From Brachybacterium epidermidis (lineage in GTDB: Bacteria; Actinomycetota; Actinomycetes; Actinomycetales; Dermabacteraceae), in assembly GCF_015209585.1 (NCBI RefSeq), contig NZ_JADEYR010000012.1, forward strand, positions 1 to 64,000: a stretch of DNA of 64,000 bases, given 5' to 3'. The notes under the pieces are model-generated. The model saw only the letters and a list, made by a program, of their open reading frames with translations, had not been told where the DNA came from and did not search any database. Below, piece after piece: positions 33,047 through 42,068 of this stretch (position 1 is its first letter; each line of letters begins with the position of its first letter). A program made the translations under genes and the position numbers.

Positions 33047-34639
33047 GTGCTGCACCGTCCCGTCTCGCTCCACGCCCCGCGCGGCTCCGTCGCCGCCGAT
33101 GTGATCTCCCAGGGCATCGACGCCCTGCTGGAGGAGTACCGGGAGCAGGTGCCCCTCGAGTTCCTCGCTGAGGTGCTGGCCGAGGCGGAGCGCGCAGCGA
33201 GCAGGGCGGGCACGTCCGCGGGGGCCGGTGCCGGCAGCACCGACAGCGGCCAGACCGACATCGATCGCTCCGATCGCACCGACATCCCCTTCGTGACCCT
33301 GGACCCAGAATCCTCCACGGATCTGGACCAGGCGATGCACCTCGAACGCACCGATACCGGCTACCGGGTGCTCTACGCCATCGCGGATGTCCCCCTGTTC
33401 GTCGAGCTGGGCAGCGCCCTGGACGCGGAGGCCCGCCGTCGCGGTGCCACCGTGTACCTGCCGGATCGCCGGATCCCCCTGCACCCGGAGGTGCTCTCCG
33501 AGGGCGTGGCGTCGCTGCTGCCGGAGCAGGACACGCCCGCGTTCGTGTGGACCTTCGAGCTGGATGCGGCCGGAATCGTCACCTCCGTGGATCTCGAGCG
33601 CGCGACGGTGCGCTCGGTCGCGAAGCTCGACTACGACACTGTGCAGCAGCAGCTCGATGCCGGGCAGGGCCACCCCACGATGCAGCTGTTGCAGGAGATC
33701 GGCGACCTGCGCCTGCAGCAGGAGGCCGAGCGCGGCGGTGCGAGCCTCAATGTGCCTGAGCAGGAGGTCGAGGCCGAGGGCGACCACGTGCGCCTGACCT
33801 GGCGCGACCTCAACGCGATCGAGGAGGCCAACGCTCAGATCTCGCTGATGACCGGGATGGCAGCCGCCCAGCTCATGATCGACGGCGGCGCGGGGATCCT
33901 GCGCACCATGCCGCCTGCCGAGCCCCAGGCCATCGCCCGCTTCCGGAGGCAGACCCAGGTGCTGGGCACCCCCTGGGAGGAGAACGTGGCCTACGGCGAC
34001 TTCCTGCGCTCCCTGGACTGGCGCGATGCCGCCCACCTGGCCCTGCTGAACCAGGCCACCTCCCTGTTCCGCGGTGCCTCCTACGTCGCGTTCACCAGAC
34101 CGGAGGAGCTGCCTGAGGATCCGGCGCAGGCTGCCATCGCCGCTCCCTACGCCCACGCCACCGCTCCGCTGCGGCGCCTGGTGGACCGCTTCGTGCTGCT
34201 GGTGTGCCACGCCCATGCCCGCGGACAGTCCCCGGACCCTGCCCTGCTGGCCGCGCTGGAGAAGATCCCCGAGGCTATGCGGTCCACCGCCACGAAGGCC
34301 GGGGAGCTGGAGCGTCGGGCGATCGAGCTGGTCGAGACGGCGGCCCTCGAGGCCTGGGTGGGAGAAGAGTTCGACGCCAGTGTGATCGAGCGTCGCGAGG
34401 CCTCCGAGGGGAAGAACGGCAACGGTGGTGCCCCCACCCGGGTGGAGGTGCAGCTGATCGACCCGCCGGTCACGGCCTGGGTGCCGATGGACGCCGAAGC
34501 CGGACAGGTGGTCCGGGTGCGTCTGGGGTCGGTGGACCCCCGGAAGGGGAAGGCCCACTTCGTGCCGGCGGGCCCCGCCGGAGCGGATGCGGCCGGCACC
34601 CCCGGCACGGCCGGCGCCACCACCGCCCAGAGCTGCTGA
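33047..34639 (+). CDS. RNB-domain (RNase II/R-type) ribonuclease
   Basis: A 530-residue exoribonuclease-like protein. GTG at 33047 has GGAG 7 bp upstream; the long upstream frame overlaps the ABC gene and is not real. The catalytic stretch LDPESSTDLDQA at 85-96 supplies the Mg-binding aspartates. YLPDRRIPLHPEVLSEG, a GAGILRTMPP and PYAHATAPLRRLVDR (about 365) are standard RNB motifs. It lacks the cold-shock and S1 domains of full RNase R, apart from a short C-terminal beta region. Expected role: 3'-5' degradation of RNA. Confidence 0.9.
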   Translation: MLHRPVSLHAPRGSVAADVISQGIDALLEEYREQVPLEFLAEVLAEAERAASRAGTSAGAGAGSTDSGQTDIDRSDRTDIPFVTLDPESSTDLDQAMHLERTDTGYRVLYAIADVPLFVELGSALDAEARRRGATVYLPDRRIPLHPEVLSEGVASLLPEQDTPAFVWTFELDAAGIVTSVDLERATVRSVAKLDYDTVQQQLDAGQGHPTMQLLQEIGDLRLQQEAERGGASLNVPEQEVEAEGDHVRLTWRDLNAIEEANAQISLMTGMAAAQLMIDGGAGILRTMPPAEPQAIARFRRQTQVLGTPWEENVAYGDFLRSLDWRDAAHLALLNQATSLFRGASYVAFTRPEELPEDPAQAAIAAPYAHATAPLRRLVDRFVLLVCHAHARGQSPDPALLAALEKIPEAMRSTATKAGELERRAIELVETAALEAWVGEEFDASVIERREASEGKNGNGGAPTRVEVQLIDPPVTAWVPMDAEAGQVVRVRLGSVDPRKGKAHFVPAGPAGADAAGTPGTAGATTAQSC

Positions 34640-34653
34640 CGGACACCGCTCCG

Positions 34654-35424
34654 ATGGCCTCCTCCGAGCTGCTGGCGCTGCCCCGCGCTGCGGTCCTGAT
34701 GCTGTGGGCGGGTGCCTACCTGCGGGGGGACGCGGGACCCGACGACGCCGCCCAACACGCTCTGGGGACCGGGAAGGACCGCCCGGGGGCCGAGGGGGTC
34801 GAGCTGTTCGACTGGCTCACCGGGCTGCGCCGACTGCCCCTGGTGCAGCTGCGTCTGGTGCTGCCGGTGCCTGGCAGGATCGCCGGTCTCGTCGGCCCGC
34901 CCACAGCGGTCCAGGCGGCGCTCGCGGCCGAACAGGCACTGGTGGTCACCGCGGCGGGGATCCCCGATCACACCCTGGTGCCCGAGGACACCCCGGTCTC
35001 CTCACTCCAGGGCCCGATCGCGCTGGTGGACTGGATGCAGTCCCCCGCGCCGCTCGGCGCGAACCTGGCCCCTGCCAGCAGCTCCGGCACGGCCCGCGAG
35101 CAGCTGCTGCGCGTGATGCAGAGGGTCGCAGATTCCACGCAGGACCTGGACCTGGTGCCCGACGAGCCGATCCCGGCCCGGGATCTCCCCTCCGGGTGGG
35201 CACGCACCATGCCGCCGCGGCACGTCACCGCAGCCGATGCGCACCTGCTCACCCTGGCGGGCAGGATCCTGGCGCTCAGTGCGCAGGAGCTGCGGGCCGG
35301 CTCCCCCACTGCCCTCGCTCTGGCCGATGACCAGGCCCGACGGCGACTGCTAGAGGAGCTGCGCGACGCCGCCCGGGAGGCGCTGGTCGAGACGGTGCAG
35401 AGGGCAGCGGGCCCCGAGGGCTGA
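34654..35424 (+). CDS. Hypothetical protein downstream of RNB gene
   Basis: A 256-residue soluble protein I do not recognise. Helix-rich, Ala/Leu/Pro-rich, no signal peptide or membrane segment. The ATG at 34654 follows the RNB stop by 14 bp, so they are probably one transcript. The [21 protein letters not shown] region (about 50-70) and VDWMQSP near 127 are the most distinctive parts. Codon usage matches its neighbours, supporting a real gene. Confidence 0.65.
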   Translation: MASSELLALPRAAVLMLWAGAYLRGDAGPDDAAQHALGTGKDRPGAEGVELFDWLTGLRRLPLVQLRLVLPVPGRIAGLVGPPTAVQAALAAEQALVVTAAGIPDHTLVPEDTPVSSLQGPIALVDWMQSPAPLGANLAPASSSGTAREQLLRVMQRVADSTQDLDLVPDEPIPARDLPSGWARTMPPRHVTAADAHLLTLAGRILALSAQELRAGSPTALALADDQARRRLLEELRDAAREALVETVQRAAGPEG

Positions 35425-35431
35425 GCCCTCG
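35415..35431 (+). terminator. Hairpin over the stop codon, likely terminator
   Basis: CGAGGGC-TGA-GCCCTCG: seven perfect pairs with the stop codon as loop, in a convergent gap before glgA. No U-run, as is usual for high-GC actinobacteria. Confidence 0.5.
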
Positions 35432-35448
35432 CCCCGCACCCCCGGCAC

Positions 35449-36645
35449 TCAGGCCCCGTGGGACTCCAGCACCGCGCGGTACACCTCGACGGTGCGCTCC
35501 CCGATGGACGTCCAGGAGAAGTGCTCGGCCGCGCGACGCCGGGATGCCTCCCCCATCTGCCGGGCGCGATCCGGGTCGGAGAGCATGCGCTCCAAGGCCC
35601 GGGCCATGTCGGCGATGAACCTCTCGGGATCGGTGGGGGTGCCGGTGCCGTCGGTGAGCTGGTCGAAGTGCACCAGGTACCCGGTCTCGCCGTCCACCAC
35701 CACCTCGGGGATCCCGCCGGTGGCGGAGGCCACCACGGGCGTGCCGCAGGCCATCGCCTCGAGGTTCACGATCCCCAGGGGCTCGTACACGCTGGGGCAC
35801 ACGAAGGTGGTGGCGTGGGTGAGGATCTGCGTGAGCTCTGTGCGCGGCAGCATCTCGGTGATCAGGTGCACGTTGCCGCGGTCGCGGTTCAGCTCGGCGA
35901 CCAGGTCGTCCACCTCTGCGGCGATCTCTGGGGTGTCCGGGGCGCCGGCGCACAGCACCACCTGGTGCTCGGCGGGCAGCTCCCGCACGGCGCGCAGGAA
36001 GTACGGCAGGCCCTTCTGCCGGGTGATGCGGCCGACGAACACGATGGTCGTCGCCTCCGGATCGATGCCGCGCGAGGTCAGAGCGGTGGTCTCCGGGTTC
36101 GGGGACCACTGGTCGATGTCGATCCCGTTGTGGACCACGTGCACGCGGGCCGGGTCCACGGTCGGGTAGGAGCGCAGGATGTCCTCCCGCATCCCGGCGG
36201 AGACCGCGATCACCCCTGCGGCGGCCTCGTAGGCGGCGCGCTCGGCGAAGGAGCTCAGGCGGTAGCCTCCGCCCAGCTGCTCCGCCTTCCACGGCCGCAG
36301 CGGCTCCAGGGAGTGGGCGCTGAGCACGTGGGGCATGCCGTGCAGCAGGGAGGCCACGTGCCCGGCGAAGTTCGCGTACCAGGTGTGGGAGTGGACCAGG
36401 TCCGCGCCCTCGCAGTCCGCCGCGATCAGCAGGTCGGTGCCCAAGGTGCTGAGGGCGGCGTTGCTGCCGGAGAGCTCGGCAGGGGGCCGGTAGGAGGTGG
36501 TGTCCTGCTCGTCGCGGTCCGCCCCGAAGGCGCGCACCTGCACCTCGATGTGGTCCCGCAGGACGGCCGACAGCTCTGCGACGTGCACACCCGCCCCGCC
36601 GTACACCTCCGGTGGGTACTCCTTGGTCAGCAGATCCACGCGCAT
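35449..36645 (-). CDS. glgA: GT4-type glycogen synthase / maltose-1-phosphate synthase
   Basis: A 398-residue glycosyltransferase family 4 protein. N-terminal [19 protein letters not shown] holds the glycine loop; the C-terminal donor site has [20 protein letters not shown] (E-x7-E, about 310). This is the actinobacterial GlgA (mycobacterial Rv1212c/GlgM) type, shown there to make maltose-1-phosphate from ADP-glucose and glucose-1-phosphate; which reaction dominates here is unknown. It is divergent from glgC with a 79-bp gap, the conserved actinobacterial arrangement, so the pair shares control. Confidence 0.93.
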   Translation of the reverse strand: MRVDLLTKEYPPEVYGGAGVHVAELSAVLRDHIEVQVRAFGADRDEQDTTSYRPPAELSGSNAALSTLGTDLLIAADCEGADLVHSHTWYANFAGHVASLLHGMPHVLSAHSLEPLRPWKAEQLGGGYRLSSFAERAAYEAAAGVIAVSAGMREDILRSYPTVDPARVHVVHNGIDIDQWSPNPETTALTSRGIDPEATTIVFVGRITRQKGLPYFLRAVRELPAEHQVVLCAGAPDTPEIAAEVDDLVAELNRDRGNVHLITEMLPRTELTQILTHATTFVCPSVYEPLGIVNLEAMACGTPVVASATGGIPEVVVDGETGYLVHFDQLTDGTGTPTDPERFIADMARALERMLSDPDRARQMGEASRRRAAEHFSWTSIGERTVEVYRAVLESHGA

Positions 36646-36709
36646 GACGATCCCTCCTCCGGCACCTTCGTCCGAGGGCCGTTCGACGACGTGATGGACA
36701 CCACCCTTG

Positions 36710-36715
36710 CATTAT
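36710..36715 (+). promoter_or_regulatory. Possible glgC -10 element
   Basis: CATTAT preceded by TG, ending 9 bp before the glgC ATG at 36725. If used, the transcript would begin almost at the start codon (leaderless), which fits the lack of a Shine-Dalgarno there. No good -35 box is visible. Confidence 0.3.
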
Positions 36716-36724
36716 CCTCGACGC

Positions 36725-37963
36725 ATGCAGAAGAAGGTCCTCGCCATCGTTCTCGCAGGCGGAGAGGGCAAGCGCCTGATGCCGCTCACCCTCGACCGGG
36801 CGAAGCCCGCCGTCCCCTTCGGCGGGATCTACCGCCTGATCGACTTCGCTCTGTCCAACATCGTCAACTCCGGCTACCTGCGCGTGGTGGTGCTCACGCA
36901 GTACAAGTCGCACTCCCTGGACAAGCACATCTCCCAGACGTGGCGCATGAGCTCGCTGCTGGGCAACTACGTGGCCCCGGTGCCGGCGCAGCAGCGCATG
37001 GGCAAGCACTGGTACCGCGGCTCCTCCGATGCGATCTACCAGTCGCTGAACCTGCTTCACGACGAGAAGCCCGACTACGTGGTGGTGGTCGGGGCGGACC
37101 ACGTGTACCGCATGGACTTCTCCCAGATGCTGGATGCGCACATCGAGTCGGGCAAGCCGTGCACGGTGGCAGCCATCCGCCAGCCGATCGAGATGTCCGA
37201 TCAGTTCGGGGTGATCGAGACGGTCCCGGAGGACCCCACCACCATCGCCCGCTTCGTGGAGAAGCCCAAGGAGACCACCGGGCTGGCCGATGACCCCAGC
37301 CAGGTCCTGGCCTCGATGGGCAACTACGTCTTCACCGCCGATGCCCTGGTCGAAGCGGTCACCAAGGACGCCGAGGACGACGGGACCGCCCACGACATGG
37401 GCGGGGACATCGTGCCGTACTTCGTGGCACAGCAGGCCGCCGGGGTCTACGACTTCATCCACAACGACGTGCCGGGCTCCACCGATCGCGATCGCGACTA
37501 CTGGCGGGACGTGGGCACGCTGGATGCGTTCTACGACGCCCACATGGACCTGATCGCCATCCATCCGGTGTTCAACCTCTACAACGAGGACTGGCCCACC
37601 TACACCGGTCACCGCACCGTGCCGCCGGCGAAGTTCGTCCACGCCGGGCCGGGCCGCATGGGTTCGGCGGTGGACTCGATCATCTCCCCCGGAGTGGTGA
37701 TCTCCGGTGCGCAGGTCTCCAACTCGGTGGTCTCGCCCGGCGTGCGGATGAACTCCTGGTCGGCCGTCTCGGACTCGGTGATCATGGACGGCGTCTCCGT
37801 CGGCCGTCACAGCCAGATCCACCGGGCGATCATCGACAAGAACGTCGTGGTCCCGCCCCGCACTCAGATCAGCCTGGACGCGGAGCAGGACCGCGCGCGC
37901 GGCTTCGTGGTCACCGAGTCGGGGATCACCGTGATCGGCAAGGGCACGGTCCTCGAACCGTGA
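36725..37963 (+). CDS. glgC: Glucose-1-phosphate adenylyltransferase (ADP-glucose pyrophosphorylase)
   Basis: A 412-residue nucleotidyltransferase. [20 protein letters not shown] gives the NTP-binding GGxGxRL loop; AKPAVPFGG, the [10 protein letters not shown] stretch and FVEKPKE (sugar-phosphate site) follow; the C-terminus is a left-handed beta-helix ([19 protein letters not shown]). Makes ADP-glucose from ATP and glucose-1-phosphate, the committed step of glycogen synthesis feeding GlgA. The start at 36725 is the conserved one; a frame six codons longer is open. Confidence 0.95.
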   Translation: MQKKVLAIVLAGGEGKRLMPLTLDRAKPAVPFGGIYRLIDFALSNIVNSGYLRVVVLTQYKSHSLDKHISQTWRMSSLLGNYVAPVPAQQRMGKHWYRGSSDAIYQSLNLLHDEKPDYVVVVGADHVYRMDFSQMLDAHIESGKPCTVAAIRQPIEMSDQFGVIETVPEDPTTIARFVEKPKETTGLADDPSQVLASMGNYVFTADALVEAVTKDAEDDGTAHDMGGDIVPYFVAQQAAGVYDFIHNDVPGSTDRDRDYWRDVGTLDAFYDAHMDLIAIHPVFNLYNEDWPTYTGHRTVPPAKFVHAGPGRMGSAVDSIISPGVVISGAQVSNSVVSPGVRMNSWSAVSDSVIMDGVSVGRHSQIHRAIIDKNVVVPPRTQISLDAEQDRARGFVVTESGITVIGKGTVLEP

Positions 37964-38625
37964 CGGGGCCCGGGTCCGCCGGTGCCGTCACCGGGCTGCT
38001 GGTCTCCGACGTCGACTCGACCTTCCTCACCCAGGAGGTGATCGAGCTGGTGGCCGATCACGCCGGGGTGCGGAGCGAGGTGGAGCGCATCACCGAGCAG
38101 GCGATGCGCGGGGAGCTGGACTTCTCCGACTCCCTGCGCCGCCGGGTCGCCCTGCTGGAGGGCCTTCCCGCCGCCGTGCTGGCGAGTGTGCGCGAGGTGC
38201 TGGTCCCCACCGACGGTGCCGTCAACCTGATGCGCCACGCGCAGCGGGCTGGATGGGTGACCGCGCTGGTCTCGGGGGGCTTCCATGAGGTGATCGACGA
38301 GCTGGCCGCGGCCACCGGCATCCATCACGTGGTCGCCAACCGGTTCGAGATCCGCGAGGGTCGGCTCACCGGTCGGGTCGACGGGCCGATCATCGACGGG
38401 CAGGCGAAGCTGCGCACCCTCGAGGATCTCGCCGAGCGCTACGAGGTGCCGCGGTCGCGCGTGGTCGCCGTCGGCGACGGTGCCAACGACCGGGCGATGG
38501 TGCGCGCCGCCGGGATCGGCATCGCGTTCAACGCCAAGCCGGCACTGCGGGAAGCGGCCGACGTGATCGTGGACGGGAGCCTGGCCGACGTGTGGCCCCA
38601 CCTGGAGGCCGCCGCCGGGGCCTGA
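37960..38625 (+). CDS. serB: Phosphoserine phosphatase
   Basis: A 221-residue HAD-family phosphatase. Motif I is DVDSTFL (about 17-23), motif II LVSGGF, motif III around AKLRTL with Lys, and motif [11 protein letters not shown], all as in SerB. Makes serine from phosphoserine. No ACT domain is present. GTG at 37960 overlaps the glgC stop by 4 bp (GTGA), so it is translated from the glgC transcript. Confidence 0.92.
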   Translation: MTGPGSAGAVTGLLVSDVDSTFLTQEVIELVADHAGVRSEVERITEQAMRGELDFSDSLRRRVALLEGLPAAVLASVREVLVPTDGAVNLMRHAQRAGWVTALVSGGFHEVIDELAAATGIHHVVANRFEIREGRLTGRVDGPIIDGQAKLRTLEDLAERYEVPRSRVVAVGDGANDRAMVRAAGIGIAFNAKPALREAADVIVDGSLADVWPHLEAAAGA

Positions 38626-38636
38626 GAGCGCTCAGG
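38621..38636. terminator. Shared hairpin between convergent serB and the phosphatase gene
   Basis: CCTGAG-AGCG-CTCAGG spans both stop codons; six pairs, 4-base loop, symmetrical so usable in both directions. No U-run. Confidence 0.4.
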
Positions 38637-39159
38637 GCCTGACGATGGTGTGCAGTGTCAGCGAGCCGTCGGTGAGCTCGGACCAGTGCGCGAGCGGCCC
38701 GGAGAGGACGCCCATCGCACCGGTGGGCAGCCCGATCCTGGCCTGGGCCACGGATCCGGCATCCGAGTCGTCGTCGGCGAGCTGGGCGACCATGCTGGAC
38801 ATGGTGGGCTCGTGGCCGATCACCATCACCACCGCGTCCTCATCGGCGCAGGAGCGGATCAGCGCTGCCAGTTCGGTGGTGCCGCCGTTGTAAATGTCCT
38901 CATGGAGGCTGACCGTGCCGTCGAAGCCGTGCATGGTCGAGAGCAGGTGCTCCCAGGTCTCCCTGGTGCGCGCGGCGTCGGAGACCAGCACACGGGTGGG
39001 GCGCACGTTCTGGGACTCGAGGTACTCCCCCACCAGCTGCGCCTGGGAGTGGCCGCGATCGGTGAGGCGCCGCTCGTGGTCCGGCTGGCCGGCGCCGCTG
39101 TCGGCCTTGCCGTGGCGCATGAGGAGCAGGAGCCGACTGTCGGGGTCGGAGGATGACAT
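38632..39159 (-). CDS. SixA-type histidine phosphatase family protein
   Basis: A 175-residue branch-2-like histidine phosphatase. The catalytic LMRHGKAD (RHG, about 14-21) and the second histidine in VIGHEPTMS (about 112) are present. SixA removes phosphate from phosphohistidine in E. coli ArcB; in actinobacteria the substrate is unknown. Fits a short, single-domain cytosolic enzyme. Confidence 0.88.
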   Translation of the reverse strand: MSSSDPDSRLLLLMRHGKADSGAGQPDHERRLTDRGHSQAQLVGEYLESQNVRPTRVLVSDAARTRETWEHLLSTMHGFDGTVSLHEDIYNGGTTELAALIRSCADEDAVVMVIGHEPTMSSMVAQLADDDSDAGSVAQARIGLPTGAMGVLSGPLAHWSELTDGSLTLHTIVRP

Positions 39160-39219
39160 GAGGGGGCGATCACACCTTGTGCATCGGGGACAGGAGGGCC
39201 GGGATCGGAGCGGCCAGGA

Positions 39220-39945
39220 TCAGTGTCCCATGCCGAGGCCGCCGTCGACGGGGATCACGGCGCCGGAGATGTAGGCGGCGTCGTCGCTGGCGATGAACGC
39301 CACCACGCGGGCCACCTCGGAGGGGTCGGCGAAGCGACCCGCGGGGATGGCCTTGCGATAGGAGTCCTGCAGCTCGTCGGAGAGCTGTGCGGTCATGTCG
39401 GTGTCGATGTAGCCGGGTGCGACCACGTTCGCGGTGATGCCGCGCGAGCCCAGCTCGCGGGTCAGCGCGCGGGCGATGCCGACCAGCCCGGCCTTCGAGG
39501 CGGCGTAGTTGATCTGGCCGGGCGAGCCGTACAGGCCCACCACGGAGCTGATCAGCACGATGCGGCCCTTCTTCCTGCGCATCATCGAGCGGATCACCCT
39601 CTTGATGGTGCGGAAGGACCCGGTGAGGTTGGTGTCCACCACGGACTCGAAGGAGTCATCGCCCATCCGCAGCAGCAGCTGGTCGTCGGTGATGCCGGCG
39701 TTGGCGACGAGCACCTCGATGGGTCCGTTGGCCTCCTCGGCGGTCTTCACCGCCGCGTCGAGGCTGTCCCCGTCGGTGACGTCCGCGGCCACGGTGAGCG
39801 CGCCGTCGGGCCCACCGGAGCCGGACCTGCTGGTGACGGCGACCTTGTCCCCGCGCCGCAGGAACTCCTCAGCGATGGCGCGGCCGATGCCTCGGTTGCC
39901 CCCGGTGATGAGGACGCTGCGCGGTTCGGTGGCGGGATCGGACAT
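39220..39945 (-). CDS. fabG: 3-oxoacyl-[ACP] reductase FabG-type SDR
   Basis: A 241-residue short-chain dehydrogenase. NADPH loop TGGNRGIGRAIA (about 14-25), NAGIT, catalytic Ser in ISSVVGLYG and YAASK (Y-x3-K) are visible, ending GGLGMGH. ATG at 39945 follows AGGAGA. Reduces 3-oxoacyl-ACP in fatty-acid elongation. The upstream continuation of the frame is antisense to the next gene. No other fatty-acid gene is close, so other SDR substrates remain possible. Confidence 0.88.
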   Translation of the reverse strand: MSDPATEPRSVLITGGNRGIGRAIAEEFLRRGDKVAVTSRSGSGGPDGALTVAADVTDGDSLDAAVKTAEEANGPIEVLVANAGITDDQLLLRMGDDSFESVVDTNLTGSFRTIKRVIRSMMRRKKGRIVLISSVVGLYGSPGQINYAASKAGLVGIARALTRELGSRGITANVVAPGYIDTDMTAQLSDELQDSYRKAIPAGRFADPSEVARVVAFIASDDAAYISGAVIPVDGGLGMGH

Positions 39946-40068
39946 CGGCTCTCCTGAGGTGGGGTCGGGCACAGGGCCCCGGGCTGGGTGTGCTCTACGA
40001 TACGTGGCAGGAATGGTCGCAACCTTCGGGGGGAGCCGACCGCAGTCGACATCGGGAAGGTGCCTCAG

Positions 40069-41586
40069 ATGGCATATCGCTTCAATCCTCCGCCGAACTG
40101 GCCCATCGAGGACCCGAACTGGACTCCGCCCCCGGGGTGGCAGCCCGATCCGTCGTGGGGCCCGCCGCCGGCCGACTGGAACTTCTGGGTCGATGCGGAT
40201 GCTCCTGCCGAGGGCGGTGACGCGTCCGGTGGTGAGGTGACCGGCGGCAGCGTGCCTGTCGAGGACAGCGCGGTCGAGGACGCCTCTGATCCCGCCCCCC
40301 TGCCTGAGGACGACGCCACCCGCGTGGCCGGCACCGGCGAGCCGGCCTCCGCCGATGCCGCTCCCCTTCCCGAGGACGATGCGACCCCTCTCGCCGGCAC
40401 CGGCGAGCAGGCGCCGGCCGAGGATCCCGGCAGCGCCGCGCAGGTCGGCGAGGGTCCGATCGAGCAGCCGGGTGCGCCCGAGACCGCGGAGTACGGCGGC
40501 CCGGATCTGGAGGCCGATCTGGCCCAGCAGGCACCCTACGAGACGGGCGACCAGGGCTACTCCGACCAGTCCTACCCGCAGCAGGGCACGAACCACCCTG
40601 TCGACGGATCTGCCACTGTCGGCGGTCTCGCCGCCGGAGGGGCCGCTGCCGGCTACGGCCAGGCATCGCCGAACCAGGGCTACGGGCAGGACTCCGTCGA
40701 CCAGGGGTACGGCCAGGCATCGCCCTACGGTCAGGCGTCCCCCAGCCAGGGCTACGGCCAGGCGTCCCCGAACCAGGGCTACGGGCAGGATCCCGTCGAC
40801 CAGGGGTACGGTCAGGCATCGCCCTACGGCCAGGCGTCCCCCAGCCAGGGCTACGGCTCCCCGGACAGCGCATCGCAGTGGACGGCCACCACGAGCCCCG
40901 AGAACGCGCCGAAGAAGAGTGCGATCGCTCGCTTCTGGTGGGTCGGCTGCCTCGTGCTACTGCTCATCGGCCTGCTGATCGCCGGTCTGGTGGGCGGCCT
41001 GGTGCTGATGAACCGCGGCGGCGACGATCCCACAGGAGACGGGGGAACCACCACCACCGCCACGGAGGATCCCACCTCCGAGGATCCCACCTCCGACGAT
41101 CCCACCTCCGAGGATCCCACCTCCGAGGAGGCCGCCAGCGACGACGTCGTCACCCCGTCGGTGCTTCCCACCGTCGACCCGGCGGCCGAACCCGTCGAGG
41201 TCGTCTCCATGGACGGACGCGGCACGATGCAGGTCTCGATGGAATGGCTGCCCGCCGACCAGCTCCCCAGTGTGTATGGCGGCAACATCGAGCCCAGCGA
41301 GAACGGCGACTACCTGGCGGCGACGGCGAAGATTACCGTCACCGAGGGCGAGTTATACTTCAACCCGTTCACCTTCGCGGTCGTCACTCCGTACGGCGGC
41401 AAGCTCGACCCCGCCACCGAGACCTTCTCGCTGAAGGACGCTGGGGTCGGCATGGATGCGCCCACCGATATCAAGGCCGGTGAGGAGTACACGATCCGAA
41501 TGCTGTTCGCACCTGTGCGCGCCGGTGGGCTGAAGCTGGAGTTCGACTCCTTCACCGACCAGTACACCTGGGACGTCCCTGAGTGA
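40069..41586 (+). CDS. Membrane-anchored protein with FNPPPNWP module and DUF4352-like C-terminus
   Basis: A 505-residue protein. ATG at 40069 follows GGGAAGG. Residues 1-42 are a Pro/Trp module (YRFNPPPNWPIEDPNWTPPP), repeated in the next gene. An acidic low-complexity stretch runs 45-170. A GYGQ-rich region (about 190-265), one membrane helix (about 292-318), then a Thr/Ser/Glu/Asp linker with EDPTS repeats follow. The extracytoplasmic domain (about 375-505) has an immunoglobulin-like, DUF4352-type beta pattern. Function unknown. The gene overlaps its neighbour by 4 bp. Confidence 0.75.
   Translation: MAYRFNPPPNWPIEDPNWTPPPGWQPDPSWGPPPADWNFWVDADAPAEGGDASGGEVTGGSVPVEDSAVEDASDPAPLPEDDATRVAGTGEPASADAAPLPEDDATPLAGTGEQAPAEDPGSAAQVGEGPIEQPGAPETAEYGGPDLEADLAQQAPYETGDQGYSDQSYPQQGTNHPVDGSATVGGLAAGGAAAGYGQASPNQGYGQDSVDQGYGQASPYGQASPSQGYGQASPNQGYGQDPVDQGYGQASPYGQASPSQGYGSPDSASQWTATTSPENAPKKSAIARFWWVGCLVLLLIGLLIAGLVGGLVLMNRGGDDPTGDGGTTTTATEDPTSEDPTSDDPTSEDPTSEEAASDDVVTPSVLPTVDPAAEPVEVVSMDGRGTMQVSMEWLPADQLPSVYGGNIEPSENGDYLAATAKITVTEGELYFNPFTFAVVTPYGGKLDPATETFSLKDAGVGMDAPTDIKAGEEYTIRMLFAPVRAGGLKLEFDSFTDQYTWDVPE
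40672..40869 (+). repeat. Two 99-bp tandem coding repeats
   Basis: Units start at 40672 and 40771 and encode 33 residues each (NQGYGQDSVDQGYGQAS...). They are nearly identical in DNA, so copy number may vary between strains. Confidence 0.8.
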
Positions 41587-42068
41587 CCGAGCGCTTCAAC
41601 CCGCCGCCGAACTGGCCGGAACCCCCGCACGACGGGTGGGTGCCTCCCGCGGACTTCCGTCCGCAGCACGGGTGGGGGCCGGTTCCGGCCGGTTGGCGGC
41701 TGTGGCTGAGTGAGCGGCTGCCCTCGCGTGGGGAGCCGCCTCTGCAGCTGTCGGAGGACGTCCCGGCCAGCGGCGCCCGCCCGCGGGCGCGGGTGGACAC
41801 CTATCCGGTGTCGGTGCTGAATCCCGGCATGTGGTCAGAGAACCACCTGCAGGACGAGGACTACGGCTTCCCCCCGGCGAAACCGGTGAAGAACCGTCCG
41901 CGGCTGCGGCTGGCGATGACGATCCTGGCGACCGTGCTGGGCTTCCTTCTGGCCGCCGCGACCGCGGTGATGTTCGTGATGCTCACCGACTTCGCCGTCG
42001 AGAAGCTGCCCGGCATGATGACCGGCTGGCTCGGTGCCGCCCTCCCGGTCACACCGGGCGACGTATGA
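41583..42068 (+). CDS. Small membrane protein with FNPPPNWP module
   Basis: A 161-residue protein. Its N-terminus (TERFNPPPNWPEPPHDGWVP through GWRLWLS) repeats the Pro/Trp module of the preceding gene. One or two hydrophobic segments lie at about 110-135. GTG at 41583 overlaps the previous stop (GTGA), and the stop overlaps SURF1 (ATGA), so all three are translated together. Function unknown; its place suggests a link with SURF1. Confidence 0.7.
   Translation: MTERFNPPPNWPEPPHDGWVPPADFRPQHGWGPVPAGWRLWLSERLPSRGEPPLQLSEDVPASGARPRARVDTYPVSVLNPGMWSENHLQDEDYGFPPAKPVKNRPRLRLAMTILATVLGFLLAAATAVMFVMLTDFAVEKLPGMMTGWLGAALPVTPGDV

Noticed and set aside
38621-38636. Regulatory operator for serB or the phosphatase
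   Set aside because: The palindrome covers both stop codons in a convergent gap, so a terminator is simpler.
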